From: an uncultured Bacteroidia bacterium
Lineage (GTDB): Bacteria > Bacteroidota > Bacteroidia > Bacteroidales > UBA932
Assembly: GCA_902801205.1 (NCBI GenBank)
Contig: CADCHE010000005.1
Location: forward strand, 62,001 to 126,000
Length of the DNA: 64,000 bases
Direction of reading: 5' to 3'
The notes under the pieces were generated by a model. It was not told the DNA's origin. It did no database searches and was given only the letters and a program-made list of their open reading frames with translations. Position numbers and translations under genes: made by a program. Positions 1-8,137 of the stretch are shown in pieces. How positions within the stretch are numbered: position 1 is the first letter of the stretch; the number at the start of each line of letters is the position of its first letter.

Positions 1-380
1 CCGTCGAATTCCGTCAGGTGGAGAAGGCCGGGATACTGCGCCTCCAGTTCCGGACGGAGATTGCCATAGCCCAGCGAATTCGTCCAGACGCCCGTCTGGA
101 AGCCAGCGTCTTCGAAATAGCGGATGGCGTCGTGCAGGTGCTCCAACCGCGCTTCGCGCGCGGCGCCCGTCTGAAAGACCTCTTCCAGGGAGACCAGCAC
201 GATGTCCACGCCGCCGCGCTGCAAGTCGGCCAGATAGGTGGCCGCCGTACTGTCGTTGAAATAATCAAGCGGAACCTGCGTGATGACAAGCGGCGGTTCC
301 GCCGCGGTTCTGTCGGCGCAGCTGATGGCACCCAGGGCGGCCAGCAAGGCCGATGCAAGCAGGAGAAAAAGACTTTTCAT
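1..380 (-). CDS. Lipoprotein, N-terminal part only (runs off left edge)
   Basis: The frame opens at ATG (complement of 378-380) and is still open at base 1, so about 126 N-terminal residues are seen and the C-terminus is missing. Residues 1-21 form a lipoprotein signal peptide: Lys2, a Leu/Ala-rich core and a lipobox ending A-I-S-C at Cys21, so export and lipid anchoring are expected. The following sequence alternates short hydrophobic strands (PLVITQVP, VDIVLVSLEEVF, GFQTGVWTNS) with helices, as at the start of a TIM barrel. A glycosidase-like protein is therefore possible, but no family is recognised. A TAnnTTTG box lies 26 bases upstream. Existence is well supported; function is unknown. 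Confidence 0.75.
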   Translation of the reverse strand, partial: MKSLFLLLASALLAALGAISCADRTAAEPPLVITQVPLDYFNDSTAATYLADLQRGGVDIVLVSLEEVFQTGAAREARLEHLHDAIRYFEDAGFQTGVWTNSLGYGNLRPELEAQYPGLLHLTEFD

Positions 381-405
381 GGCGATCATTCCATTGGTTT
401 CCGGA

Positions 406-413
406 CAAATATA
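406..413 (-). promoter_or_regulatory. -7 promoter element of the left-edge lipoprotein gene
   Basis: On the minus strand the bases read TATATTTG, a full match to the Bacteroidota -7 consensus TAnnTTTG. The expected transcript start is roughly 20 bases before the ATG at 380. No well-spaced TTG -33 element is obvious. Confidence 0.55.
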
Positions 414-428
414 CATAAAAAGGACAAA

Positions 429-579
429 TGTCGCTTGAGCCCCCGGGACGGGAGTGGGGCGACAGGCAGGTTCGCCCGGAAAACCCGTGGCCGCCCGTGG
501 CCTCGTGAACGGGAGGGGCCCGCGCCGACAGGCGTGGGAGGGATGAGCGAAGCGAAGGTTTTCCAGGCGAACCTGCCTG
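429..579 (+). repeat. Structured multi-hairpin intergenic element, copy A
   Basis: This is a GC-rich non-coding block. A leading hairpin pairs 429-434 with 459-464 and carries ACGGGA at 448-453 in its loop. A long outer arm pairs 463-485 with 557-579 (23 positions, one mismatch); 463-464 could join either helix. Inside the arm are a hairpin with stem CCCGT/ACGGG around a GGCCTCGTGA loop, a second hairpin CCCGCGCC-GACA-GGCGTGGG, then the invariant GTGGGAGGGAT and a small GC-GAA-GC turn. Copy B at 40617-40764 shares the junction motifs with different but still paired arms. Strand is assigned arbitrarily as the direction in which GTGGGAGGGAT reads. It sits between a terminator and a promoter. 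Whether it acts as RNA or DNA is unknown. Confidence 0.7.
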
Positions 580-611
580 CCGCAAGAGCCGCTCCCGCCT
601 GTCAAGATACA

Positions 612-649
612 AAGAAGGCGACCCATCATCACTGATCAGTCGCCCTCTT
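612..649 (-). terminator. Intrinsic terminator of the hppA-lacI transcript
   Basis: On the minus strand an 11-bp stem (AAGAGGGCGAC with GTCGCCTTCTT, one G-T wobble) pairs bases 639-649 with 612-622 and is followed by a short T-rich stretch. It begins 24 bases after the LacI stop codon, so it should end the leftward hppA-lacI transcript. Confidence 0.65.
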
Positions 650-672
650 TTCTGATTCAGGTCGGGACGCTC

Positions 673-1737
673 CTAGAAGGATGCGGCGGTCGGCTTGGCA
701 CCGAACGGGCCGCCAAGCACCAGCTGCGCCTTCAGCGTCACCTGCTTCTCTTCCTTGGAAAGCTCCTTTTTCGCAATCATGTCCTGCAAGAGCGCGAAGG
801 ACTTGCCCGCAATCTCATCGCAAGGCTGGATGACATGCGGCACGACCGGCTTGTTGAGGTCGTACAGGTCGCTCTCGTCGAAGCAGACGAAGGAGAAGTC
901 CTTCGGGAGGGACAGCCCGAGCACATTCAGGGCGTTGAAACCGTAGATCGCCATCTTCTTCGTAGGAAGGATGAATCCCTCGCAGCCACGGGCGGCCGCA
1001 TCACGGAAGATCGTGATCACGTCCTTCTTGGCCACCTCGGCATCGTACTCGATCCGGTGAATCCGGATCTCGTCCGACAGGCCGGCCTCCTCCATCGCCT
1101 TCCGGTAACCGGTTTCACGGTCGCGGAGGGAAGTGACGCCGTTCTTGTAGGAGATCATCTCAATCTTGCCGAACCCCTGGTGGATCAAGTACTTCGCCGA
1201 CATGTAACCGGCATCGACATTGTCCACGAGCACGCGGCCGAAGTCGTCGTCGCCCTCCTGGATGTCACGGTCGAACAGGACGATCGGAACACCCATCTCG
1301 GCATACTTCTTCAGGACGGCCTCCGCCCCCAGGCAGGGAGCGACGATCAGCCCGTCGACATTGAATCCGGTCATCGTGTCCATCAGGTGGCTGAACTTCT
1401 CCACCTGCTCGTCGGAACTGGCGAAAAAGACCGTGTAGCCTTGCTGGCCGGCATAGTTCTCGATCTTCCTACAGATCTCTGCAAAGAAAGGATTGGAGAT
1501 GTCGGAAACGATGAGCGCGATGGAGTTCGAACGTCCGCTGCGGAGCGATGCCGCAGCATTGTTCCTGCGGTATCCGAGCCGGCTGGCCACCTCCAACACC
1601 CGCTTGGCGGTGTTGACGTTGACCGGGCAGTCCAAACGACCGTCGGGACGGACTTTGGCGTTCATCACGAAAGAGACGAGGGTGACGGACACCCCTGCCT
1701 CTCTCGCGACGTCTCTGATTGTGATTTTCTTTTTCAT
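673..1737 (-). CDS. LacI-family transcriptional regulator
   Basis: This 354-residue DNA-binding repressor or activator has an N-terminal LacI helix-turn-helix (residues 4-25, TIRDVAREAGVSVTLVSFVMN). The hinge helix ends near SLRSGRSNSIAL (about 65-75), and the rest is a periplasmic-binding-protein-like effector domain (VSDISNPFFAEI, DGLIVAP, VLFDRD, FVCFDESD). The HTH-to-hinge segment has an insertion of about ten residues (around KVRPDGRLDCPVN) relative to common LacI proteins. The family usually senses sugars or nucleosides. The gene starts 12 bases after hppA and is probably cotranscribed with it. The next gene downstream encodes the left-edge lipoprotein, a possible target. Effector and operator cannot be read from sequence. 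Confidence 0.93.
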   Translation of the reverse strand: MKKKITIRDVAREAGVSVTLVSFVMNAKVRPDGRLDCPVNVNTAKRVLEVASRLGYRRNNAAASLRSGRSNSIALIVSDISNPFFAEICRKIENYAGQQGYTVFFASSDEQVEKFSHLMDTMTGFNVDGLIVAPCLGAEAVLKKYAEMGVPIVLFDRDIQEGDDDFGRVLVDNVDAGYMSAKYLIHQGFGKIEMISYKNGVTSLRDRETGYRKAMEEAGLSDEIRIHRIEYDAEVAKKDVITIFRDAAARGCEGFILPTKKMAIYGFNALNVLGLSLPKDFSFVCFDESDLYDLNKPVVPHVIQPCDEIAGKSFALLQDMIAKKELSKEEKQVTLKAQLVLGGPFGAKPTAASF

Positions 1738-1749
1738 GGAAGCGATAGA

Positions 1750-3942
1750 CTAGCCATGAAGCATCACGGTGAGTCCCGCCATGACAACGGACACCATGCT
1801 CATCAGCTTGATGAGGATGTTGAGGGACGGGCCGCTGGTATCCTTGAAAGGATCGCCGACGGTATCACCGACGATGGTCGCCTTGTGCGCATCGGAGTTC
1901 TTGCCGCCCAGGTGGCCTTCCTCCACGTACTTCTTGGCATTGTCCCAGGCGCCGCCCGAGTTGGCCAGGAAGATGGCGAGGACGAAACCGGCACCCAGAC
2001 CGCCCGCGAGCAGGCCGATCACACCGGCAGGGCCGAGGAGGATACCCACGAGCATCGGGACGATGATCGCGAGCAGGGACGGGAAGATCATCTCATGCTG
2101 CGCGGCACGGGTGGAGATCCGCACGCAGGAGGTGTAGTCGGGACGCTGCTTGCCTTCGAGGATGCCCGCAATCTCGCGGAACTGGCGGCGGACTTCCACC
2201 ACCATCTTCTCGGCGGCGCGGCCGACGGCGTTCATGGTGAGACCGCAGAACAGGAAGGCCATCATGGAGCCGATGAAGATACCCACGAGGACCTTCGGGT
2301 TCATCAGGGAGATATCGTAGTAGTTCACGATGTCGGTGATGGTCGCGGAAACGGTGTCAATCACCTTGTCGCCGACCGTCAGGGTCGTCTTGCCGATGTG
2401 GGCGAAGCCGATCTTGATCTCTTCGATGTAGGCGGCGAGCAGGGCGAGGGCCGTCAGGGCGGCGGAACCGATCGCGAAGCCCTTGCCGGTCGCAGCGGTG
2501 GTATTGCCGAGGGAGTCGAGGATGTCGGTCTTCTCGCGCACGGAAGGATCGAGTTCGGACATCTGGGCGTTACCGCCGGCGTTGTCCGCGATCGGGCCGT
2601 AGGCGTCGGTCGCCAGGGTGATGCCCAGCGTGGAAAGCATGCCGACCGCAGCGATGGAGATGCCGTACAGGCCCATGCTCAGGGTCTCGGTGCTGAAGAC
2701 GAATCCGGTCGCGAAACCGTAGGCCAGCAGGATGGCGACGGCGATGGTGACCACGGGGATCGCCGTGGAGATCATACCGAGGCCGACACCGCTGATGATG
2801 ACGGTGGCGGAGCCGGTCTTCGCGCTTTCAGCCAGTTTCTGCGTCGGCTTGTAGGAATGGGAGGTGTAGTATTCCGTCACCTTGCCGATGATCACGCCGG
2901 CGAGCAGGCCGGAGAGCACGGACAGGGACATCTGCCACCAGTTGCTGAAGCCCAGCACCTTGAACACGCAGAAGGAAAGGATGGCGATAAGGACGGCGCT
3001 GAGGTTCGTACCCACGCTGAGGGACTTCAGGAGGTCCTTCAGCGAGGCGCCTTCCTTCGTACGGACGGCGTAGATACCGATGATCGACAGCACGACGCCG
3101 ATGGCCGCGATGAGCATCGGGGCGAAGATGGCGCGCATCTGGGCTTCGGTGCCGGCCGAGAAGAAGGCCGAGGCGCCGAGCGCCATCGTGGCGAGGACGG
3201 AACCGCAGTAGGACTCGTACAGGTCGGCACCCATGCCGGCGACGTCACCCACGTTGTCACCCACGTTGTCCGCGATGGTAGCAGGGTTGCGGGGATCGTC
3301 CTCAGGGATATCCTGCTCGACCTTGCCGACAATGTCGGCGCCGACGTCGGCCGCCTTGGTATAGATACCACCGCCGACACGGGCGAAGAGGGCCTGCGTG
3401 GAGGCACCCATTCCGAAGGTCAGCATCGTGGTGGTGATTACCACAAGGGTCTGGGCCTCGGACGCCTCATGGATGAAGACGTTCAGGAGGATCCACCACA
3501 GGGAGATATCGAGCAGACCGAGTCCGACGACGGTCAGACCCATGACGGCGCCGCTGCGGAACGCGACCTTCAGGCCGGCGTTCAGGGAACGCATCGTAGC
3601 ATTCGCGGTACGGGCGGAAGCGAACGTCGCCGTCTTCATGCCGATGAAGCCGGCCAGGCCGGAGAAGAAACCACCGGTCAGGAAGGCGAACGGCACCCAG
3701 CTGTTCTGCACATGGAATCCGTACGCCAGGATGGCGAAGAGGATGGCCAGAACGATGAAGACAATGACGACGACCTTGTACTGCTGTTTCAGGTACGCCA
3801 TGGCACCTTCACGCACATACTGGGCGATTTCCTGCATGGTCGGCGTTCCCTCGCTCTCTTTCTTCATCTGGTGGTAGAAGAGCCATGCGAAGAACAGTGC
3901 GACCAGGGAAGCGACCGGGACGATATAAAACAAAGTGTTCAT
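1750..3942 (-). CDS. hppA: Membrane-bound pyrophosphatase, K+-dependent type (ion pump)
   Basis: A 730-residue polytopic inner-membrane enzyme that couples pyrophosphate hydrolysis to Na+ and/or H+ export. The substrate signature is present (GGGIYTKAADVGADIVGK, then EDDPRNPATIADNVGDN), as are the C-terminal acidic motifs (NSGGAWDNAKKYVE, KATIVGDTVGDPFKDTSG). In the diagnostic segment near residue 478 the sequence reads GNTTAATGKG. Alanine at this site marks the K+-dependent class; K+-independent H+ pumps carry lysine. Known K+-dependent members are Na+ pumps or dual Na+/H+ pumps, so Na+ transport is likely but not proven. Length and start are standard. The lacI gene follows after 12 bases. 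Confidence 0.95.
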   Translation of the reverse strand: MNTLFYIVPVASLVALFFAWLFYHQMKKESEGTPTMQEIAQYVREGAMAYLKQQYKVVVIVFIVLAILFAILAYGFHVQNSWVPFAFLTGGFFSGLAGFIGMKTATFASARTANATMRSLNAGLKVAFRSGAVMGLTVVGLGLLDISLWWILLNVFIHEASEAQTLVVITTTMLTFGMGASTQALFARVGGGIYTKAADVGADIVGKVEQDIPEDDPRNPATIADNVGDNVGDVAGMGADLYESYCGSVLATMALGASAFFSAGTEAQMRAIFAPMLIAAIGVVLSIIGIYAVRTKEGASLKDLLKSLSVGTNLSAVLIAILSFCVFKVLGFSNWWQMSLSVLSGLLAGVIIGKVTEYYTSHSYKPTQKLAESAKTGSATVIISGVGLGMISTAIPVVTIAVAILLAYGFATGFVFSTETLSMGLYGISIAAVGMLSTLGITLATDAYGPIADNAGGNAQMSELDPSVREKTDILDSLGNTTAATGKGFAIGSAALTALALLAAYIEEIKIGFAHIGKTTLTVGDKVIDTVSATITDIVNYYDISLMNPKVLVGIFIGSMMAFLFCGLTMNAVGRAAEKMVVEVRRQFREIAGILEGKQRPDYTSCVRISTRAAQHEMIFPSLLAIIVPMLVGILLGPAGVIGLLAGGLGAGFVLAIFLANSGGAWDNAKKYVEEGHLGGKNSDAHKATIVGDTVGDPFKDTSGPSLNILIKLMSMVSVVMAGLTVMLHG

Positions 3943-3990
3943 AAACAGTTAATAATCTTGTGTTTCTATAACCTTTTATCTGAATGGGTT

Positions 3991-4020
3991 GAAAAATGGC
4001 GGCCTGTCCGGACCGCCATT
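3991..4020 (-). terminator. Terminator of the ribosomal operon after rplQ
   Basis: On the minus strand the stem AATGGCGG/CCGCCATT (bases 4013-4020 with 3995-4002) encloses a ten-base loop and runs into TTTTTC. It lies 12 bases past the rplQ stop codon and upstream of hppA, so it separates the ribosomal operon from the pyrophosphatase gene. Confidence 0.75.
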
Positions 4021-4032
4021 CTCCATTTCGGG

Positions 4033-4506
4033 CTACTCTTCCGCCTTGGGCGCCTCTTCTGCTGCAGGGGCCTCGGCCGCCTTCTTTGCGCGGCTGCGAC
4101 GGGTTGCCTTCTTCTCCTCTTTCTTCGGAGCCGCGGCGAGCGCAGCCTCGTTGAAGTCGACCAGTTCGATCAGCGCCATGTCGGCCGCGTCACCCTGACG
4201 GAAACCAGTGTGCAGGACACGGGTGTATCCGCCCGGACGCTCGGCGATCTTCGGAGCAATGACGCCGAAGAGTTCCTTCACGGCTTCCTTGTCCTTGAGG
4301 TAGCTGAACACGATTCGGCGGGAGTGGGTCGAATCGTCCTTGCTCTTGGTGATCAGGGGTTCGACATACACTTTGAGGGCCTTCGCCTTCGCCACGGTGG
4401 TGTTGATCCGCTTCTCCTTGATCAAGGAAGAAGCCATGTTGGCCAACAATGCTTTGCGATGGCCGCTCTTCCGGCCAAGGTGGTTGATTGCTTTATTGTG
4501 CCTCAT
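4033..4506 (-). CDS. rplQ: 50S ribosomal protein L17
   Basis: This 157-residue large-subunit protein starts with the canonical L17 sequence ([20 protein letters not shown]). The L17 core ends near residue 125 and is followed by a Lys/Ala/Glu-rich tail ([19 protein letters not shown]...), an extension common in Bacteroidota L17. It is the last gene of the ribosomal operon, two bases after rpoA, with a terminator just beyond. Identification is secure. Confidence 0.98.
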   Translation of the reverse strand: MRHNKAINHLGRKSGHRKALLANMASSLIKEKRINTTVAKAKALKVYVEPLITKSKDDSTHSRRIVFSYLKDKEAVKELFGVIAPKIAERPGGYTRVLHTGFRQGDAADMALIELVDFNEAALAAAPKKEEKKATRRSRAKKAAEAPAAEEAPKAEE

Positions 4507-4508
4507 TG

Positions 4509-5516
4509 TTAAACTTCTTTATTCTTGGGTTCAATATTGTATTTTCTCACATCCATACCGAACTGGAGATTCATCTTGTCCACCAGCTGGTCGATCTCGT
4601 TGAGCGACTTCTTTCCGAAGTTACGGAAACGCATCAGCTCGGCCCTGGAATAGGAAACCAGGTCGGCGAAGGTGTCGATCTCCGCAGCCTTCAGGCAGTT
4701 ATATGCCCGCACGGAAAGTCCGATGTCGGAAAGCTTGGTCAGGAGGAGAAGACGCATCTTGAGCGACTCGGGATCCAGTTCCTTGGGATCGGATTCGACG
4801 GCGCTCTCGAGGGAGATCTTCTTGTCATCCGTGAACAGCTTGAAGTGGTAGATCAGGATGCTTGCCGCTTCCTGGAGCGCCACGCTCGGCGTAATGGAGC
4901 CGTCCGTGACGATCTCGAGGTTCAGCTTTTCGTAATCGGTCTTCTGCTCGACACGCCAGTTGTCCACGGTCCAGTTGACCTTGCGGATCGGCGTATAGAC
5001 GGCGTCGACGGGAATCGTCCCGATGGGCGTATTCTCGTTCCGCATCTCTTCAGCGGGCACGAAGCCACGGCCTTTGGTGATGGTCAGGGAAATCTCGAGG
5101 GTAACGGACGGTTCGAGCGAGCAGATGTGCTGCTCGGGGTTCAACACCTTGAAAGAAGACAATCCTTTGGAAATATCCTCCGCGGTAAACTCATTCTTAC
5201 CGCTGATCACGATGTTCGCCACCTCGGAGTCTACAGTCTCCACCATCCGCTTGAACCTCACTTGCTTGAGGTTCAGGATGATGTCCTGCATGCCCTCGAT
5301 CACGCCCGGCAGGGTCGCGAACTCCTGGTCCACGCCGCCGATCTTGATCTGGCTGATGGCGAAACCTTCCAGAGAGGCGAGAAGGATGCGACGGAGCGCG
5401 TTGCCGATGGTCTGTCCGTATCCGGGCTCAAGAGGCCGGAATTCGAAACGGCCGACGGTATCGGTTCCTTCGAGCATGATCACCTTGTCGGGTTTCTGAA
5501 ATGCTAAGATTGCCAT
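4509..5516 (-). CDS. rpoA: DNA-directed RNA polymerase subunit alpha
   Basis: The 335-residue alpha subunit nucleates RNA polymerase assembly. The N-terminal dimerisation domain contains the expected [21 protein letters not shown]. The C-terminal domain (from about residue 255, [19 protein letters not shown] ... [12 protein letters not shown]) has the helix-hairpin-helix that contacts UP-element DNA and activators. It sits between rpsD and rplQ, the usual place. Length and start are normal. Confidence 0.98.
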   Translation of the reverse strand: MAILAFQKPDKVIMLEGTDTVGRFEFRPLEPGYGQTIGNALRRILLASLEGFAISQIKIGGVDQEFATLPGVIEGMQDIILNLKQVRFKRMVETVDSEVANIVISGKNEFTAEDISKGLSSFKVLNPEQHICSLEPSVTLEISLTITKGRGFVPAEEMRNENTPIGTIPVDAVYTPIRKVNWTVDNWRVEQKTDYEKLNLEIVTDGSITPSVALQEAASILIYHFKLFTDDKKISLESAVESDPKELDPESLKMRLLLLTKLSDIGLSVRAYNCLKAAEIDTFADLVSYSRAELMRFRNFGKKSLNEIDQLVDKMNLQFGMDVRKYNIEPKNKEV

Positions 5517-5541
5517 GATAATCTTATTTGGTGTTGTTTAA

Positions 5542-6144
5542 TTACTTGGAGTACAGGTCAACGATGAGCTGCTCATTGATGTTTTCCGGGATGTCCGTCC
5601 GGGCGGGGATGTTCAGGAACTTGCCCGAAACCGCCTTCGGATCGAACTCGATCCAGGAGTACTTGGTGGCGGAAGCGACGCTCTTCTGAACGACTTCAAG
5701 GCTCTTGGAGCGCTCCCGTACGGCAACCGTGTCTCCGGGCTTCACCATCGCGGAAGGAATGTTGCAGACGCTTCCGTTGAGGGTGATGTGGGAGTGGTTG
5801 ACGAGCTGGCGGGCGGCGGCGCGGGACGGGGCGATACCCATCCGGTACACGACGTTGTCAAGACGGGACTCGAGCAGGAAGAGGAGGTTCTCACCCCTCT
5901 GTCCGGACATGCGGGACGCCTTGAGGTACGTGTTGTGGAACTGACGCTCGAGCAGGCCGTACATGTATCTGACTTTCTGCTTCTCCTTCAGCTGGAGGCC
6001 GTACTCGCGCTGCTTCTTGCGCTTGGAGGCCAGACCATGCTGTCCGGGAGGATAGTTCCTCTTTTCGAAATCCTTGTCACTGCCGAAAATCGGTTCGCCG
6101 AACTTACGGGCGATCTTGGTGCTGGGACCGGTATATCTTGCCAT
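5542..6144 (-). CDS. rpsD: 30S ribosomal protein S4
   Basis: This 200-residue primary 16S rRNA-binding protein starts [17 protein letters not shown] and lacks the N-terminal zinc-binding cysteines found in some S4 proteins. The S4 RNA-binding domain is clear ([42 protein letters not shown]). It lies between rpsK and rpoA, as is usual for the alpha operon, where S4 is often an autoregulator. No S4-binding leader was identified here. Confidence 0.98.
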   Translation of the reverse strand: MARYTGPSTKIARKFGEPIFGSDKDFEKRNYPPGQHGLASKRKKQREYGLQLKEKQKVRYMYGLLERQFHNTYLKASRMSGQRGENLLFLLESRLDNVVYRMGIAPSRAAARQLVNHSHITLNGSVCNIPSAMVKPGDTVAVRERSKSLEVVQKSVASATKYSWIEFDPKAVSGKFLNIPARTDIPENINEQLIVDLYSK

Positions 6145-6165
6145 GGTAACTTGTTTTTTAATGGG

Positions 6166-6552
6166 TTAGACTTTACGACGGCCTTTCGGTCTGCATCCGT
6201 TGTGGGGCATCGGGGTGACGTCGACGATCTCGGTGACGACGATACCCGCGTTGTTGATGGTCCGGATCGCGGATTCACGTCCGGCGCCGGGTCCCTTGAC
6301 GAAGACCTTCACTTTGCGCAGTCCGGCGTCGTAAGCGGTCTTGGAGGCATCCTCTGCAGCCACCTGGGCGGCGTAAGGAGTGTTCTTCTTGGATCCTCTG
6401 AAGCCGCATTTTCCGGCGGAGGACCAGCTGATCACCTGACCCTGACTGTTGGTGAGGGAGACGATCACGTTGTTGAAGGTCGATGAAATATGGGCCTGGC
6501 CCGCAGCCTCAACCTTGACAACCCTTTTTGATGTTGTAGTTTTCTTTGCCAT
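6166..6552 (-). CDS. rpsK: 30S ribosomal protein S11
   Basis: A 128-residue small-subunit platform protein. The family core is intact: [41 protein letters not shown], and the C-terminal [15 protein letters not shown] that ends nearly all S11 proteins. It lies 13 bases after rpsM and 21 bases before rpsD. Confidence 0.98.
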   Translation of the reverse strand: MAKKTTTSKRVVKVEAAGQAHISSTFNNVIVSLTNSQGQVISWSSAGKCGFRGSKKNTPYAAQVAAEDASKTAYDAGLRKVKVFVKGPGAGRESAIRTINNAGIVVTEIVDVTPMPHNGCRPKGRRKV

Positions 6553-6565
6553 AATTCATCCTGTT

Positions 6566-6943
6566 TTACTTGGTCGCTTTCTTCTTGTTGGCGACGGTCT
6601 TCTTCTTGCCCTTGCGCGTACGGGCGTTGTTCTTGGTGCTCTGTCCACGGACGGGCAGGCCGATACGGTGACGGATGCCACGGTAGCAACCCACGTCCAT
6701 GAGGCGCTTGATGTTCATCTGGACGGCGGAACGGAGCTCACCCTCGATCTTGTATTCCTCATTGATGAGGTTACGGATGGCGGCTACCTGCTCGTCGTTC
6801 CAGTCTCCGACCTTGATGTCGCGATCGATTCCGCAGTCGTCGAGGATCTTCTTCGCGCTGCTGCGGCCGATACCGTAGATGTAGGTGAGTCCGATCTCGC
6901 CTCTCTTGTTGTTCGGTAAATCAACACCGGCTATTCTTGCCAT
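6566..6943 (-). CDS. rpsM: 30S ribosomal protein S13
   Basis: This 125-residue head protein of the small subunit helps form bridges to the large subunit. It starts [19 protein letters not shown] and contains [15 protein letters not shown] and the tail motif [21 protein letters not shown], all typical of S13. It is placed between rpmJ and rpsK as in most bacteria. Confidence 0.98.
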   Translation of the reverse strand: MARIAGVDLPNNKRGEIGLTYIYGIGRSSAKKILDDCGIDRDIKVGDWNDEQVAAIRNLINEEYKIEGELRSAVQMNIKRLMDVGCYRGIRHRIGLPVRGQSTKNNARTRKGKKKTVANKKKATK

Positions 6944-6980
6944 AATTTATCTTTGACTTTATTTGTTTTACAAATGACGG

Positions 6981-7097
6981 TTATCCCTGACGCATCTTGA
7001 ACTTGGGGTTCTTCTTGCAGATGACGTACAGACGGCCTTTGCGTCTGACGATTTTGCAATCCTCGCTGCGCTTCTTGATGGATGTTTTGACTTTCAT
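6981..7097 (-). CDS. rpmJ: 50S ribosomal protein L36, zinc-ligand-depleted form
   Basis: A 38-codon gene lies between infA and rpsM. It starts [17 protein letters not shown] and ends [15 protein letters not shown]. The zinc-ribbon form of L36 uses three Cys and one His. Here Cys14 and Cys27 remain, position 11 is Ser and position 33 is Phe, so a complete zinc site cannot form. The extra Lys in KKNPKF is typical of zinc-independent L36 in Bacteroidota. Start at 7097 and stop TAA at 6981-6983 were read directly. Confidence 0.95.
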   Translation of the reverse strand: MKVKTSIKKRSEDCKIVRRKGRLYVICKKNPKFKMRQG

Positions 7098-7110
7098 ATC
7101 TCGAATTTTT

Positions 7111-7329
7111 TTATTTGTACCTGAAGGATATTCTTCCCTTTGTCAAATCATAAGGTGAGATCTCAACCCGAACACGGTCCCCGAGAAGGATGTGGATGAA
7201 GTTCATCCGCATCTTGCCGGAGATGTTGCACAGAAGGACGTGTCCGTTCTCGAGCTCCACCTTGAACATTGCGTTAGGAAGAGTCTCGATAACTTTCCCG
7301 TCTTGTTCTATTGCTACTTGTTTGGACAT
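7111..7329 (-). CDS. infA: Translation initiation factor IF-1
   Basis: This 72-residue single-domain OB-fold protein binds the ribosomal A site during initiation. The sequence [41 protein letters not shown] and the closing [22 protein letters not shown] match IF-1 throughout. It follows map after 13 bases and precedes rpmJ by 13 bases, the conventional order. Confidence 0.98.
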   Translation of the reverse strand: MSKQVAIEQDGKVIETLPNAMFKVELENGHVLLCNISGKMRMNFIHILLGDRVRVEISPYDLTKGRISFRYK

Positions 7330-7342
7330 TGATGCTTACGAT

Positions 7343-8116
7343 TTAAATATTTCCAGTACTTTCTATATATTCAAAGGTCGACAGCTGCTCGGCCCGGCCC
7401 TTCCGGACAACAACCGTAAGTTCGAAATGCGCCGCTTTCCTGTGGTCGGCGGTATGGACGGCCCAGCCATTCCTGGCCAGGTACACACCCCGTCCTCCCG
7501 CATTCACCATCGGCTCGATACAGATGACCAGTCCTTCCGGGAGGCGCGTGCCGTGCCCCTGACGCCCGTAGTTCGGGACGCCGGGATCCTCGTGCATGCT
7601 CCTGCCGATGCCGTGACCTTCCAGTTCACGGACGACTGAATATCCGTACGATTCCACATACGATTGCACCGCGTGTCCGATATCGCCGGTCCTCGCTCCC
7701 GCCACGGCCGCTTCGATCCCCTTGTACAGGGAAGCCTTGGTCACGTCCAGGAGACGCCGGGTTTCCGCGCTCACCTCCCCGACCGGGAAAGTATAGGCGG
7801 AATCCCCGTTGTACCCCTTGTAGACCGTGCCGATGTCCGCCGTCACGATATCGCCTTCCTTCAGCACATAATTGGAAGGGAAACCATGGACGACTACATC
7901 GTTGACCGAAGTGCAGATGGCATAGGGATAGCCTTCGAAGCCGAGGAAGCTCGGCACCGCACCGTGGTCGCGGATGAAAGTCTCCGCCACCTCGTTCAAC
8001 TTGGCAGTCGTAACGCCGGGGGCGACGGCTTTCCCTACTTCCGCCAGGGTCTTGGATACAAGAATGGCGTTTTCTCGAAGCAGCGCGATCTCTTCTTCTG
8101 TTCTAGGCTTGACCAT
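7343..8116 (-). CDS. map: Type I methionine aminopeptidase
   Basis: A 257-residue cytosolic dimetal enzyme that removes the initiator methionine from nascent proteins. The metal and catalytic residues sit in their usual order: His in VVHGFPSN, Asp pair in DIGTVYKGYNGDSAY, His in GHGIGRSMHEDP, Glu in VICIEPMVN and Glu in AAHFELTVVV. There is no N-terminal zinc-finger extension. It lies between secY and infA, as is common in Bacteroidota and Firmicutes spc operons. Confidence 0.97.
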   Translation of the reverse strand: MVKPRTEEEIALLRENAILVSKTLAEVGKAVAPGVTTAKLNEVAETFIRDHGAVPSFLGFEGYPYAICTSVNDVVVHGFPSNYVLKEGDIVTADIGTVYKGYNGDSAYTFPVGEVSAETRRLLDVTKASLYKGIEAAVAGARTGDIGHAVQSYVESYGYSVVRELEGHGIGRSMHEDPGVPNYGRQGHGTRLPEGLVICIEPMVNAGGRGVYLARNGWAVHTADHRKAAHFELTVVVRKGRAEQLSTFEYIESTGNI

Positions 8117-8137
8117 CGTTCTCGAATCATCAAAAAA

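Noticed and set aside
429-600. The GC-rich block as a small coding gene (frame 18-635) or as a CRISPR array
   Set aside because: Stem-forming symmetry and the second copy at 40617 explain its sequence better than coding; there are no regularly spaced direct repeats.
835-4512. A 1225-codon plus-strand open frame across lacI, hppA and rplQ
   Set aside because: It is antisense to three secure genes, has no domain signal, and is rich in His/Asp/Gly/Arg as expected from reading GC-rich codons on the wrong strand.
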